NCBI RefSeq assembly: GCF_022637555.1
Contig: NZ_CP093342.1
Location: forward strand, 372,001 to 436,000
Direction: 5' to 3'
DNA: 64,000 nt
Source: Microbacterium sp. H1-D42
GTDB lineage: Bacteria; Actinomycetota; Actinomycetes; Actinomycetales; Microbacteriaceae
Position numbers and translations under genes: made by a program. Below are positions 26,567 through 34,676 of this stretch, piece after piece (position 1 is the stretch's first letter; the number at the start of each line of letters is the position of its first letter). Below the pieces are notes generated by a model, which was given only the letters and a program-made list of their open reading frames with translations, was not told where the DNA came from and ran no database searches.

Positions 26567-28384
26567 TCAGTCGTTGTCGAGGCCGAGGAGCTCGAGCGGG
26601 TGGGTCAGGCGCCACCAGATGCTCGGCGGGGTGATCTCCTCCGCAAGCGAGACCGACGTCTCGGCGGTGCCGATGGGCCCTTCGGCGGTCAGGGTGCCCA
26701 CCCTCGCGCCAGCATCGGTCTTGTCGCCGAGCTTCAGATCGGTGACCGCGGTCGCGGTGGCGCCGTTCCACAGCACGACCTGCGCGTCAGCATCCGTGAC
26801 CACGTTGATCCGCTCGCCCCACTCGGTCGACACATGGCCGACGACGGTGCCCTTCGGAACGGCGATCGGCTGCTCGGCAAGGGACTTCTCGACATCAGCG
26901 AAGAGCTGTCGCGTCGCGGCGAGGCGAGCCTTGTTGTCGTCCTGGCCGAGTACCGAGGTGTACACCCGCACCGTGGAGTCGCCGACCGGCACGTCCTTGG
27001 CGGTCAGCAGGTTCCAGTGCGAGAGCGTGCCCGTCTTGATGCCGACGACGCCGGGATCGTCGAGCATCTGATTCGTGTTCGTGACGTTGCCGACCCCGGG
27101 GATCTCAGCCGAGCGGGTGCCGACGATCTCGGCGAAGACCGGGTTCTTCATGGCGAGCTCACCCAGCTTGAGAAGCGCAGCGGGCGAGGCGATGTTGTCC
27201 TCGTTGAAGCCGGACGGCGACTCGATCCTGATGTCCTTGAGCCCGTGGTCGGCCAGCCACTCGTCGGCGGCCTGCGAGAAGCCCCACTCCGAACCCCACA
27301 CCTCGTCGGCGAGACGGTCGATGTAGTTGTTGGCGGAGCCGAGCAGCACGCCCTGCAGCATCTGATACTCGGTGAGGCTGCCGCCCACCGGCACATCGAG
27401 CGAGGACTGGTCCATGCTGCGGTACTGCCAGTAGTCGTTCGCGTCGCTCCAGTCGAAGTCGAAGCTCGGTCCCTGCTCGCCCGGCTGCAACGGCAGCTCA
27501 TCGAGCACCATCAGCACGCTGACGACCTTCGAGATGCTGGCGATCTCGTCGCGGTCGGTGGTGGATGCTGCCGGGGCGATGCCCTGCACGCCGACGGCGG
27601 CGCTGCCCTTCGCCGGCCACGTGACCGAGGCGGCGGCAGCCGGTGCGATCTCGACCTTCGCGGTCGCCGCCGTCGGCGCCACCGCGTTCAACGGCCACAG
27701 CAGGGTGGTGGCGGCGTAGGAGCCGCACACGGCGGCCACGATCCCCACGGGGATGAGCACGCGGGGGCGCAGCCATCCTGGAACCAGTCGCGCGCCGGCG
27801 AACAGATCGGGTGCGTTCTGCCGCTCTGGCACCGACTCGGGTGACACGGTCGATGCGTCGAGCCACGTGAGTGCCGTCGGCGGGCGGTTCTCATCCGCCC
27901 AGGCGGTCTGCGGCGCTTCCGGCTCCTGCGAGACATCCGGCACGATGACGTTCTCGCGGGTCGGCGGCTCTGCGAGCAGCGCAGCGAGATCAGTGGTCTC
28001 GTCGTCATGATCGTCGCCGGGCAGGTCAGCTTCGGCCTGCTCGCGCTGCTCGTCGAGGACATCGTCCGCAGCATCCTCCGCGGCAGCGTCAGCAGTCTCG
28101 TCTGCGCGCATGCCGAGGAGGTCGGGCTCAGCGTCCGGCTCGACGGGGTTCACAGTCATAGTCTCTGGGTACCGGCGCGAAAGCGGGGGATCTGAGGGCT
28201 GAACGGCGGTTTCCGTGTCGTCGCCCACGAAGGGCACCTTCTCGATGAGGCCAGGGGCAGGGGGGCGCAGCGCGTTGCCGAACGCAGGCAGTGGAGCGTC
28301 GAAGGCGTCCGTCGTCTGCGAGTGCGAGCGCTCGCGCAGTTCACGGCGCGTCGCTGGGCGCGTGGACTCGGGGGAGGTGGTCAC
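26567..28384 (-). CDS. D-alanyl-D-alanine carboxypeptidase (PBP5 type) with long cytoplasmic N-terminus
   Basis: 605 residues. Residues 1-205 are acidic and probably disordered and cytoplasmic. One membrane helix follows (near 208-230), then the extracellular peptidase S11 domain: SISK (Ser283, Lys286), SAN (350-352) and KTG (450-452). It trims the terminal D-Ala from peptidoglycan stem peptides. There is no cleavable signal peptide; it is a type II anchored form, unlike classical DacA with its C-terminal amphipathic anchor. The GTG start sits 6 nt after a TAGCGT box, so the transcript is probably leaderless. Confidence 0.88.
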   Translation of the reverse strand: MTTSPESTRPATRRELRERSHSQTTDAFDAPLPAFGNALRPPAPGLIEKVPFVGDDTETAVQPSDPPLSRRYPETMTVNPVEPDAEPDLLGMRADETADAAAEDAADDVLDEQREQAEADLPGDDHDDETTDLAALLAEPPTRENVIVPDVSQEPEAPQTAWADENRPPTALTWLDASTVSPESVPERQNAPDLFAGARLVPGWLRPRVLIPVGIVAAVCGSYAATTLLWPLNAVAPTAATAKVEIAPAAAASVTWPAKGSAAVGVQGIAPAASTTDRDEIASISKVVSVLMVLDELPLQPGEQGPSFDFDWSDANDYWQYRSMDQSSLDVPVGGSLTEYQMLQGVLLGSANNYIDRLADEVWGSEWGFSQAADEWLADHGLKDIRIESPSGFNEDNIASPAALLKLGELAMKNPVFAEIVGTRSAEIPGVGNVTNTNQMLDDPGVVGIKTGTLSHWNLLTAKDVPVGDSTVRVYTSVLGQDDNKARLAATRQLFADVEKSLAEQPIAVPKGTVVGHVSTEWGERINVVTDADAQVVLWNGATATAVTDLKLGDKTDAGARVGTLTAEGPIGTAETSVSLAEEITPPSIWWRLTHPLELLGLDND

Positions 28385-28390
28385 CAGCCA

Positions 28391-28396
28391 ACGCTA
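28391..28396 (-). promoter_or_regulatory. -10 box of a leaderless carboxypeptidase transcript
   Basis: The minus strand reads TAGCGT, then 6 nt (TGGCTG), then the GTG start. Confidence 0.55.
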
Positions 28397-28440
28397 CCCA
28401 ATGTCCCTGTGTGCGCCCGTCCGGCTATGATCGAAGGATC

Positions 28441-28530
28441 ACCACGGGAGTCCGGCAAGCCGGGCTGAGAGGAAGCGAAAAGCGCTTCGACCGTCGAACC
28501 TGATCCGGATAATGCCGGCGCAGGGAGGAG
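28441..28530 (+). promoter_or_regulatory. TPP (THI-box) riboswitch
   Basis: The conserved thiamine pyrophosphate aptamer elements appear in order: CGGGAG near 28445, CTGAGAGG at 28465-28472, then ACCTGATCCGGATAATGCCG with GGGAG at its 3' end by 28527. A -10-like TATGAT lies just upstream (28426-28431). The 3' end of the aptamer runs directly into the GGAGGAG ribosome site of ykoE, so TPP most likely blocks translation initiation, as usual for actinobacterial THI boxes. Confidence 0.93.
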
Positions 28531-28535
28531 TTCAG

Positions 28536-29174
28536 ATGAACACGTCCACGACCATTTCCGCCCCGGCGAGCACGGGACTGCTGCGACCGGAGATCTGGCG
28601 CTGGCGCATCGTCGACATCGTCGTCGCCAGCGTTCTCGGTGTCGCCTGCGGATTCCTGTTCCTCGCCTGGAACGTCGGCTACCTCGGCCCGAAGGCCCTG
28701 CTCGAGCCGCTGCTGCCCGGAGTGCAGGGACTGCTCGACGGACCATGGCTGATCGCCGGTGTGCTCGGGGGCCTGATCATCCGCAAGGTCGGTGCGGCGA
28801 TCTTCGTCGAGACCATCGCCGCGGTCGTCTCAGCGCTCGCGGGCGCGCAGTGGGGCGGATTCCTCACGATCGAGGCCGGTCTGGTGCAGGGCCTCGGTGC
28901 AGAGCTGATCTTCCTGCTGTTCGCCTACCGGGTCTGGACGCTGCCGGTCGCGATGCTCGCCGGCGCCGGCGCCGCTCTGCTGGGCGGAATCAACAACCTG
29001 ATCCTGTGGTTCGCCGGGTCGGGTGCCGCTTTCACCGCCGTCTACCTGGTGTGCACCGTCATCTCGGGTGCCGTTCTCGCCGGCCTCCTCGGCTGGCTGC
29101 TTGCCCGTGGCCTCGCATCGACCGGGGCGCTGGACCGCTTCGGCTCTGGCCGCGAGGTGCGGGCGCGCGTCTGA
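28536..29174 (+). CDS. ykoE: ECF transporter substrate-binding (S) component, YkoE type
   Basis: 212 residues with about five membrane helices. WRIVDIVVASVLGVACGFLFLAWN and VETIAAVVSALAGAQWGG are typical of YkoE, the predicted hydroxymethylpyrimidine-specific S component of a thiamine-precursor importer. Start at 28536 has GGAGGAG seven bases upstream and directly follows a TPP riboswitch, which supports the substrate. The ATPase gene follows after 11 bases. Confidence 0.9.
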   Translation: MNTSTTISAPASTGLLRPEIWRWRIVDIVVASVLGVACGFLFLAWNVGYLGPKALLEPLLPGVQGLLDGPWLIAGVLGGLIIRKVGAAIFVETIAAVVSALAGAQWGGFLTIEAGLVQGLGAELIFLLFAYRVWTLPVAMLAGAGAALLGGINNLILWFAGSGAAFTAVYLVCTVISGAVLAGLLGWLLARGLASTGALDRFGSGREVRARV

Positions 29175-29185
29175 GCGGGGCTGAT

Positions 29186-30655
29186 ATGAAGTCCGCCGAG
29201 ACGCGGCCCGCGACCGTCGAGGCCCGCGGGTGGGGCTGGCGGCACGCGAGCCGGCTCGCCTGGGCGCTGCGCGACGTCTCGCTGCGCATCGAACCAGGCG
29301 AGCGGGTGCTGCTGCTCGGGGCATCCGGCGCCGGCAAGTCGACCCTGCTGCACGGCCTGGCAGGCGTGCTCGGCGGCGACGAGGAGGGCGAGTCCGAGGG
29401 CGAGCTGCTCATCGACGGCATCCCCGCCGCCGCTGCGCGCGGACGCGCTGGGCTCGTACTGCAGGACCCCGATGCGCAGGTGATCCTCGCGCGCGTCGGC
29501 GACGATGTCGCGTTCGGATGCGAGAACCTCGGCATCCCGCGAGACGAGATCTGGCGACGGGTCGACGCGGCACTGGATGCCGTGGGCCTCGACGTCCCAC
29601 TGGACCGGCCGACCAAGGCGCTCTCCGGCGGACAGAAGCAGCGCCTCGCGCTGGCGGGTTCCCTCGCCATGCGCCCTGGTCTGCTGCTGCTCGATGAGCC
29701 GACCGCGAACCTCGACCCCGACGGCGTCGTCGAGGTGCGCGAGGCGGTGGAGAGGATGCTGCAGACGCAGCGCGCCACGTTGATCGTCGTGGAGCATCGG
29801 CTGGACGTCTGGCTGCCGCTGATCGACCGTGTGATCGTGATCGGCGATGACGGCGGCGGGACCGGGGTCATCGCCGACGGGCATCCCGATGTCGTGCTCG
29901 CCGCCGAGGGGGAGCGGTTAGCCCGAGCAGGAGTGTGGGTGCCGGGGTTCCCGCCCCAGCATCCGACGCCGCCGGCGTCTGCGCCGGGGGAGGCGCTGCT
30001 GCGCGGTGCGGGACTCGCCGTCGCGCGCGTACGCGGCAAGACGGTGGCATCCGGAATCGACGTCGCCGTGCACGCCGGGTCGGTGCTCGCGATCACCGGC
30101 CCGAACGGCGCGGGCAAGTCGACCCTCGGGCTGACGCTGGCCGGACTCCTGCCGCCGGCAGCGGGGGCGGTGACGGCGTCGGATGCTCTGGCGGGCGGCG
30201 CCGGCCCGCAGCCGATCCGCTGGACGTCGCGCCAGCTGCTGACCCGCATCGGCACGGTGTTCCAAGAGCCAGAGCATCAGCTGCTGGCATCCACCGTCCG
30301 CGACGAACTCGCGATCGGTCCTCGGTCGCTGGGGCTGTCGGATGCCGAGATCGCCTCCCGCAGCGATGAGCTGCTGCAGCGCCTGCGCCTCGACCGCCTC
30401 GCGAAGGCGAACCCCTACACGCTCTCCGGCGGCGAGAAGCGGCGGCTGACGGTCGCGGCGGCGCTGGCCACCCGGCCGCGCGTGCTGGTGCTTGATGAGC
30501 CGACCTTCGGGCAGGACGCGCGCACCTGGCAAGAGCTCGTCGCGATGCTCGCCGAACTGCGCGACGAGGGTGCGGCGCTGGTGACCGTCACGCATGACCT
30601 CGACGTCGTGACCGCGCTGCGTGCCGAGACCTTCACGATGGGGCTGGCGCCATGA
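29186..30655 (+). CDS. ykoD: ECF transporter duplicated ATPase, YkoD type
   Basis: 489 residues with two ABC ATPase domains in tandem, the layout of YkoD/CbiO fusions. Domain 1: Walker A LLGASGAGKST, signature LSGGQKQRLALAG, Walker B LLLLDEPTANLDPDG. Domain 2: Walker A ITGPNGAGKST, signature LSGGEKRRLTVAAA, Walker B VLVLDEPTFGQD. Both sites look intact. It powers YkoE through the YkoC membrane subunit. Its stop overlaps the ykoC start (ATGA). Confidence 0.9.
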   Translation: MKSAETRPATVEARGWGWRHASRLAWALRDVSLRIEPGERVLLLGASGAGKSTLLHGLAGVLGGDEEGESEGELLIDGIPAAAARGRAGLVLQDPDAQVILARVGDDVAFGCENLGIPRDEIWRRVDAALDAVGLDVPLDRPTKALSGGQKQRLALAGSLAMRPGLLLLDEPTANLDPDGVVEVREAVERMLQTQRATLIVVEHRLDVWLPLIDRVIVIGDDGGGTGVIADGHPDVVLAAEGERLARAGVWVPGFPPQHPTPPASAPGEALLRGAGLAVARVRGKTVASGIDVAVHAGSVLAITGPNGAGKSTLGLTLAGLLPPAAGAVTASDALAGGAGPQPIRWTSRQLLTRIGTVFQEPEHQLLASTVRDELAIGPRSLGLSDAEIASRSDELLQRLRLDRLAKANPYTLSGGEKRRLTVAAALATRPRVLVLDEPTFGQDARTWQELVAMLAELRDEGAALVTVTHDLDVVTALRAETFTMGLAP

Positions 30656-31440
30656 CCCTGCTGGAGACGCGAGCCCGCACCGGCGCGATGGCGCGGATCA
30701 ACCCGGTGGCGAAGCTCGGCGCGAGCGTGCTGATCGCCGTGCCGCTGATCCTCACGCTCGACATGGTCTCCGCCGCCGTCGCGCTGGCACTGGAGTGCGT
30801 GCTGTTCCTGTTCGCCGGCATCGGCTGGCGCGAGTTCTGGGTGCGCACCTGGCCGGTGTGGCTGGCGGCCCCCCTGACGGGCGTCACGATCGCGCTGTAC
30901 GGCGAGGCGAGTGGCACCGTCTACTTCGACTGGTTCCTGGTGCACGTCAGCGACGGATCGTTGGCGCTCGCCGGAGCCACCATGCTGCGCGTGCTGGCCA
31001 TCGCCCTGCCCTCGGTGGTGCTGTTCATCACCGTCGACCCGACCGACCTCGCCGACGGACTCGCGCAGACCTGGCGCCTGCCGGCGCGATTCGTGCTCGG
31101 GGCTCTGGCCGGCCTGCGGATGGTGGGGCTGTTCCTCGATGACTGGCGCGCGCTCGAGCTGGCGCGTCGCGCCCGCGGGGTCGCCGATCGCGGCCGGGTG
31201 AGGCGCTTCGTGGGCATGGCTTTCGCGCTGCTGGTGCTCTCGATCCGCCGAGGCGCCAAGCTGTCGACTGCCATGGAGGCACGTGGCTTCGGCGCGCAGG
31301 TGCGGCGCACGTGGGCGCGCCCTGCGCATTTCGGCAGGAACGAGTGGATGCTGCTGCTCGTGGGTGCGGTGATCTCAGCATCCGCCATCGCCGCTGCCGT
31401 CGCGACCGGCTCCTGGAACTTCATCCTCGGTCCGGGGTGA
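30652..31440 (+). CDS. ykoC: ECF transporter transmembrane (T) component, YkoC type
   Basis: 262 residues with about six membrane helices. The two coupling motifs expected in EcfT proteins are present: ARRARG near residue 175 and AMEARGFG near residue 205, which contact the ATPase grooves. NPVAKLGASVLIA near the N-terminus is also typical. It is the last gene of the riboswitch-controlled ykoEDC operon. Confidence 0.9.
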   Translation: MTLLETRARTGAMARINPVAKLGASVLIAVPLILTLDMVSAAVALALECVLFLFAGIGWREFWVRTWPVWLAAPLTGVTIALYGEASGTVYFDWFLVHVSDGSLALAGATMLRVLAIALPSVVLFITVDPTDLADGLAQTWRLPARFVLGALAGLRMVGLFLDDWRALELARRARGVADRGRVRRFVGMAFALLVLSIRRGAKLSTAMEARGFGAQVRRTWARPAHFGRNEWMLLLVGAVISASAIAAAVATGSWNFILGPG

Positions 31441-31452
31441 CCGCCGGTCGGG

Positions 31453-32190
31453 TCAGGTGGCGTTCCAGAGGTCGCGATAGTACGCGAGGCGCTCGCGGTC
31501 GGGTTCCAGTCCGTACGCCTCGATGAGGGTGTCTTCCCAGCCGGGGCCGTAGTTCCACTCGGTGCTCATGGATGCCACGGCGAGGTCCGCCCAGCGATCC
31601 GCGGTGCCCATCAGGCCGAGGTCGACATGCGCGAACCAGCGTCCGTCCGCGTCGAGCAGGGTGTTCGGGCAGCACGCGTCAGCATGCGAGACGACGAGAC
31701 GATCGATCGGGGGCGTGTCGCGGAAGCGGTCGGGGACTCGGATGCCACGCCGCTCAGCGTTCTCGATGCGAGTGGCCACGCTCCACTCCCACGGGCACTC
31801 CTCGGTCGGCAGCGCGTCGTGCAGGGCGCGCAGTCCCTCGCCGACGGCGCGCACGGCGAGCTCGGGCCTGGTCTCCCACTGCGGTGCGACGGCGCTCTCG
31901 CCATCGAGGGCTGCGGTGACCAGCCACTCGTGCTCGGCATCCGATCCCTGTTCGAGCACGATCGGCACGCGGATCCACTGACGTGCCCAGCGCATCCGCT
32001 CGGCCTCATCGCGCAGGTTCGACTCGTCCTGCAGCGGTCCCCACTTGATGAAGAACGGTTCGCCGGCATCCGGCGTCGCGCGGAAGGTCAGTCCGCCGTA
32101 GTCGTTGTGCCAGACGCAGACCAGGGCGGCGCCGCCGGCCAGGTCGCGCACGCGGTCGGGGACGGCCACCGGCTCGAGGGGAATCGACAC
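31453..32190 (-). CDS. Aminoglycoside 3'-phosphotransferase-like kinase
   Basis: 245 residues with an APH fold. The catalytic loop reads VVSHADACCPNTLLD, that is HAD instead of the usual HGD; the base Asp and the metal-binding Asn are kept. The metal DFG-equivalent region is AHVDLGLMGTADRWADLAVA, and the end STEWNYGPGWEDTLIEAYG closely matches APH(3') enzymes. FFIKWGP holds the ATP-contacting lysine. Start GTG at 32190 lies 6 nt after CAGACT, suggesting a leaderless message. It may phosphorylate aminoglycosides or another small molecule; resistance is not proven. Confidence 0.8.
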   Translation of the reverse strand: MSIPLEPVAVPDRVRDLAGGAALVCVWHNDYGGLTFRATPDAGEPFFIKWGPLQDESNLRDEAERMRWARQWIRVPIVLEQGSDAEHEWLVTAALDGESAVAPQWETRPELAVRAVGEGLRALHDALPTEECPWEWSVATRIENAERRGIRVPDRFRDTPPIDRLVVSHADACCPNTLLDADGRWFAHVDLGLMGTADRWADLAVASMSTEWNYGPGWEDTLIEAYGLEPDRERLAYYRDLWNAT

Positions 32191-32206
32191 CCCACCAGTC
32201 TGCCTG

Positions 32207-32659
32207 CTATTGCGTGCCGGCGGCGCGACGCACGATCTCGGCAAGGCGCTCCCACGCGTGATCCGTCGGGTCTGTGAGGGCATAGGCCGTGGGCCACAGG
32301 CCGCTGTCGTCATCGAGCGCGGCCAAGTTGCTGACGCCGAAAGTCGAGTAGCGCTCCTTGTCCATCTGCCCGCTGCGGAAGAAGACCACGACCTTGCCGT
32401 CGCGGCTGTACCCGGGCTGGCCGTAGTAGAGCTTGGGTGAGAGGTCCGGTGCGACCTCGGCGACGATGTCGTGCAGCCGCTGGGCCATCTCACGGTCGCC
32501 GTCCGGCATCTGAGCGATCAACGCCTGCAGTTCCTTCTTCTCGGCAGCAGCCTTGGCCGCTCCCTTCTCCCGCTTGGCGTCAGCCTTCAGCTCGGCCGCA
32601 CGCTGCTTCATGGCTGCGCGCTCCTGCGCCGAGAATCGTCCCTGGGTGTCGCTGGTCAT
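32207..32659 (-). CDS. DUF1801 domain protein
   Basis: 150 residues. A charged Lys/Ala/Glu helix (residues 10-45) precedes a DUF1801 domain: ALIAQMPDGDREMAQRLHDIVAEVAP, KLYYGQPGYSRDGKVVVFFRSGQ and RYSTFGV. The domain is related to the YdhG/Fra fold, sometimes called iron chaperone-like, but the function here is unknown. GAGAGAGAGG upstream gives a ribosome site. It ends 16 bases before the APH gene start on the same strand. Confidence 0.75.
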   Translation of the reverse strand: MTSDTQGRFSAQERAAMKQRAAELKADAKREKGAAKAAAEKKELQALIAQMPDGDREMAQRLHDIVAEVAPDLSPKLYYGQPGYSRDGKVVVFFRSGQMDKERYSTFGVSNLAALDDDSGLWPTAYALTDPTDHAWERLAEIVRRAAGTQ

Positions 32660-32788
32660 GATCGCCTCTCTCTCTATTCGGTGACGGGTCGTCTTCTGGT
32701 GTCCTTTCACGGTAGTGAGACACCTGTGAGCAGGGCTTCTCGATTCCTGACCGATGCGGTCCGGTCCGGCCGCTGGCAGGATGGAAGC

Positions 32789-33220
32789 GTGGGCGAAGCA
32801 GGCGATCGAGCGGACATCACGGTCATGCGCCGCGTGCGCGACCGCATCGACCGCGAGTTCGCGCAGCCGCTGAACGTCGAGGACCTCGCTCGCGGCGCGC
32901 ACATGTCGGCAGGCTTCCTGAGCCGCGAGTTCCGGCGCATCTACGGTGAGCCTCCCTATTCGTATCTGATGACGCGCCGCATCGAGCGTGCGATGACGCT
33001 CCTGCGGCGAGGCGACCTGTCTGTAACCGACATCTGCTTCGCTGTCGGGTTCTCGTCGCTCGGCACGTTCAGCACGCGATTCTCGCAGCTCGTCGGCGTC
33101 TCGCCGAGCGCGTACCGGGAGGACCCGTCGCGATCGGTGGAGGGCATTCCGCCGTGTCTGGCGAAGCAGATCACCCGACCGGTCAGGAATCGAGAAGCGT
33201 CCGATACCCCGCGGCCGTAG
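32789..33220 (+). CDS. AraC-family transcriptional regulator (DNA-binding domain only)
   Basis: 143 residues, essentially just the two helix-turn-helix motifs: VEDLARGAHMSAGFLSREFRRIYGEPPYSYL and LSVTDICFAVGFSSLGTFSTRF. No ligand-binding domain is visible. The GTG at 32789 is preferred because CAGGAT lies 6 nt upstream and homologues start near here; a GTG at 32726 would add 21 residues. It is followed after 10 bases by a VOC dioxygenase-like gene. This AraC/VOC pairing is common in actinobacteria and suggests it regulates that gene. Confidence 0.82.
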   Translation: MGEAGDRADITVMRRVRDRIDREFAQPLNVEDLARGAHMSAGFLSREFRRIYGEPPYSYLMTRRIERAMTLLRRGDLSVTDICFAVGFSSLGTFSTRFSQLVGVSPSAYREDPSRSVEGIPPCLAKQITRPVRNREASDTPRP

Positions 33221-33223
33221 CGT
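33218..33223 (+). promoter_or_regulatory. -10 box of a leaderless VOC-protein transcript
   Basis: TAGCGT, overlapping the end of the araC-like gene, lies 7 nt before the ATG at 33231. No ribosome site is visible. Confidence 0.45.
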
Positions 33224-33230
33224 GGGCGGC

Positions 33231-33635
33231 ATGAACATCTCGATCCACAACACGTTCCTGCCGCACACCGACGCCGAGGCCGCGCTCGCGTTCTACCGAG
33301 ACCTGCTCGGCTTCGAACTGCGTCAGGACGTCGGCTACAACGGCCTGCGCTGGCTCACCGTCGGGCCGGTCGGCGACTCGACCTCGATCGTGCTGCATCC
33401 GCCGGCAATCGACCCCGGCATCACCGACGCCGAGCGCGAGACGATCCTGAACCTCATCGCCAAGGGCGTCTACACCGCGCTGACGCTCGGCAGCGACGAC
33501 CTCGACGGGCTGTTCGAGCGTCTCGAGGCCGGCGGCGCCGACATCGTGCAGGAGCCCACCGACCAGGACTACGGCGTGCGCGACGCCGCGTTCCGAGACC
33601 CGTCGGGCAACCTCATCCGCGTGAACCAGCTCTGA
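33231..33635 (+). CDS. VOC-family (glyoxalase/bleomycin resistance-like) protein
   Basis: 134 residues with two beta-alpha-beta-beta-beta halves: NTFLPHTDAEAALAFYRDLLGFELR and TALTLGSDDLDGLFERLEAGGADI, ending YGVRDAAFRDPSGNLIRVNQL. Metal-site residues are plausible (His near the first strand, Asp/Asn near the end) but the reaction cannot be set. It is adjacent to and probably regulated by the AraC-type protein. Confidence 0.82.
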   Translation: MNISIHNTFLPHTDAEAALAFYRDLLGFELRQDVGYNGLRWLTVGPVGDSTSIVLHPPAIDPGITDAERETILNLIAKGVYTALTLGSDDLDGLFERLEAGGADIVQEPTDQDYGVRDAAFRDPSGNLIRVNQL

Positions 33636-33798
33636 CCGCGCGCGGCTGGGCGGGCGGAAGGGGGTGCCGTAGGCTCTGGGCGACGCCTCAGCATCCGAGA
33701 TGAGCGCCGAAACCGGCGGAACTCGGAACCACGTATGCTGAGACCCAGTCGCACACGACGCCGGGTTCAGGTGCCGTGTCGTTTCGAAGGAGAACACG

Positions 33799-34560
33799 AT
33801 GCAGATCACGGGACAGGGCGCACTCATCACCGGAGGCGCCAGCGGTCTTGGCCTTGCCACCGCGCGCCGACTGGCCGCCGCGGGTGCGCAGGTCACGATC
33901 ATCGACCTGCCGAACTCGAACGGCACCGAGGTCGCCGCAGAACTCGGCGGCATCTTCGCCCCTGCCGATGTGACCAGCGCTGACGAGGTCGCCGCGGCCG
34001 TGGCATCCGCCCAGGCGATCGCGCCGCTGCGGGTCGTCGTCAACTGCGCAGGCATCGCGCCGCCGGCGAAGGTCCTCGACCGCGACGGCAATCCTGCCGA
34101 CCTCGCCGCGTTCGAGCGCATCATCCGCATCAACCTCGTCGGCACCTTCAACGTCATCTCACGGGCATCCGCCGTCATCTCGCAGAACGAGCCGACGGAC
34201 AGCGGCGACCGCGGCGTCATCGTCAACACCGCCAGCGTGGCGGCGTTCGACGGGCAGATCGGGCAGCCCGCCTACTCGGCCTCGAAGGGCGGCGTACACG
34301 CCATGACGCTGCCGATCGCCCGTGAACTCGCGCGCTACGGCATCCGCGTGTGTACGATCGCACCCGGCATCATGGAGACCCCGATGCTCGCCGGCCTTCC
34401 CGAGGCGGCGCAGGCGTCGCTCGGCGAGCAGGTGCCCTACCCGGCGCGACTCGGCAAGCCCGACGAATACGCGGCCCTGGTCGAGAGCATCGTCGCCAAC
34501 GGCTACCTCAACGGCGAGACGATCCGTCTCGACGGCGCCATCCGGATGGCCCCGAAGTAA
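33799..34560 (+). CDS. SDR oxidoreductase, 3-hydroxyacyl-CoA dehydrogenase type II-like
   Basis: 253 residues of a classical short-chain dehydrogenase: GALITGGASGLGLATARRL (cofactor), IDLPNSNG (acidic end, favours NAD), VNCAGIA, the NTASVAAFDGQIGQPAYSASK catalytic stretch (Ser, Tyr-x3-Lys) and APGIMETPML. The overall sequence resembles HSD17B10-type enzymes that act on short hydroxyacyl-CoA. GAAGGAGA is a good ribosome site. The 163-base upstream gap holds a -10-like TATGCT at 33734-33739. A second SDR follows after 116 bases. Confidence 0.85.
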   Translation: MQITGQGALITGGASGLGLATARRLAAAGAQVTIIDLPNSNGTEVAAELGGIFAPADVTSADEVAAAVASAQAIAPLRVVVNCAGIAPPAKVLDRDGNPADLAAFERIIRINLVGTFNVISRASAVISQNEPTDSGDRGVIVNTASVAAFDGQIGQPAYSASKGGVHAMTLPIARELARYGIRVCTIAPGIMETPMLAGLPEAAQASLGEQVPYPARLGKPDEYAALVESIVANGYLNGETIRLDGAIRMAPK

Positions 34561-34585
34561 AGCCAGCCCACCCCCGCCACTCGCT

Positions 34586-34640
34586 CCCGTATGAGTTCTT
34601 GTCGCCTGCACGCCCTTCGAGCGACAGAAACTCATATGGG
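34586..34640. repeat. Long imperfect inverted repeat between two SDR genes
   Basis: Two 20-nt arms (34586-34605 and 34621-34640) match at 18 of 20 positions around a 15-nt loop. The arm contains CCCRTATGAGTT and ends GTCGC next to the loop. It lies 25 bases after one SDR stop and ends 36 bases before the next SDR start. It may be a terminator, but its words differ from the main REP-like family of this window, so a separate repeat family is possible. Confidence 0.6.
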
Positions 34641-34676
34641 AAGCAGTGCGGTTGCAGGACGAACCAAGGAGAGAAC

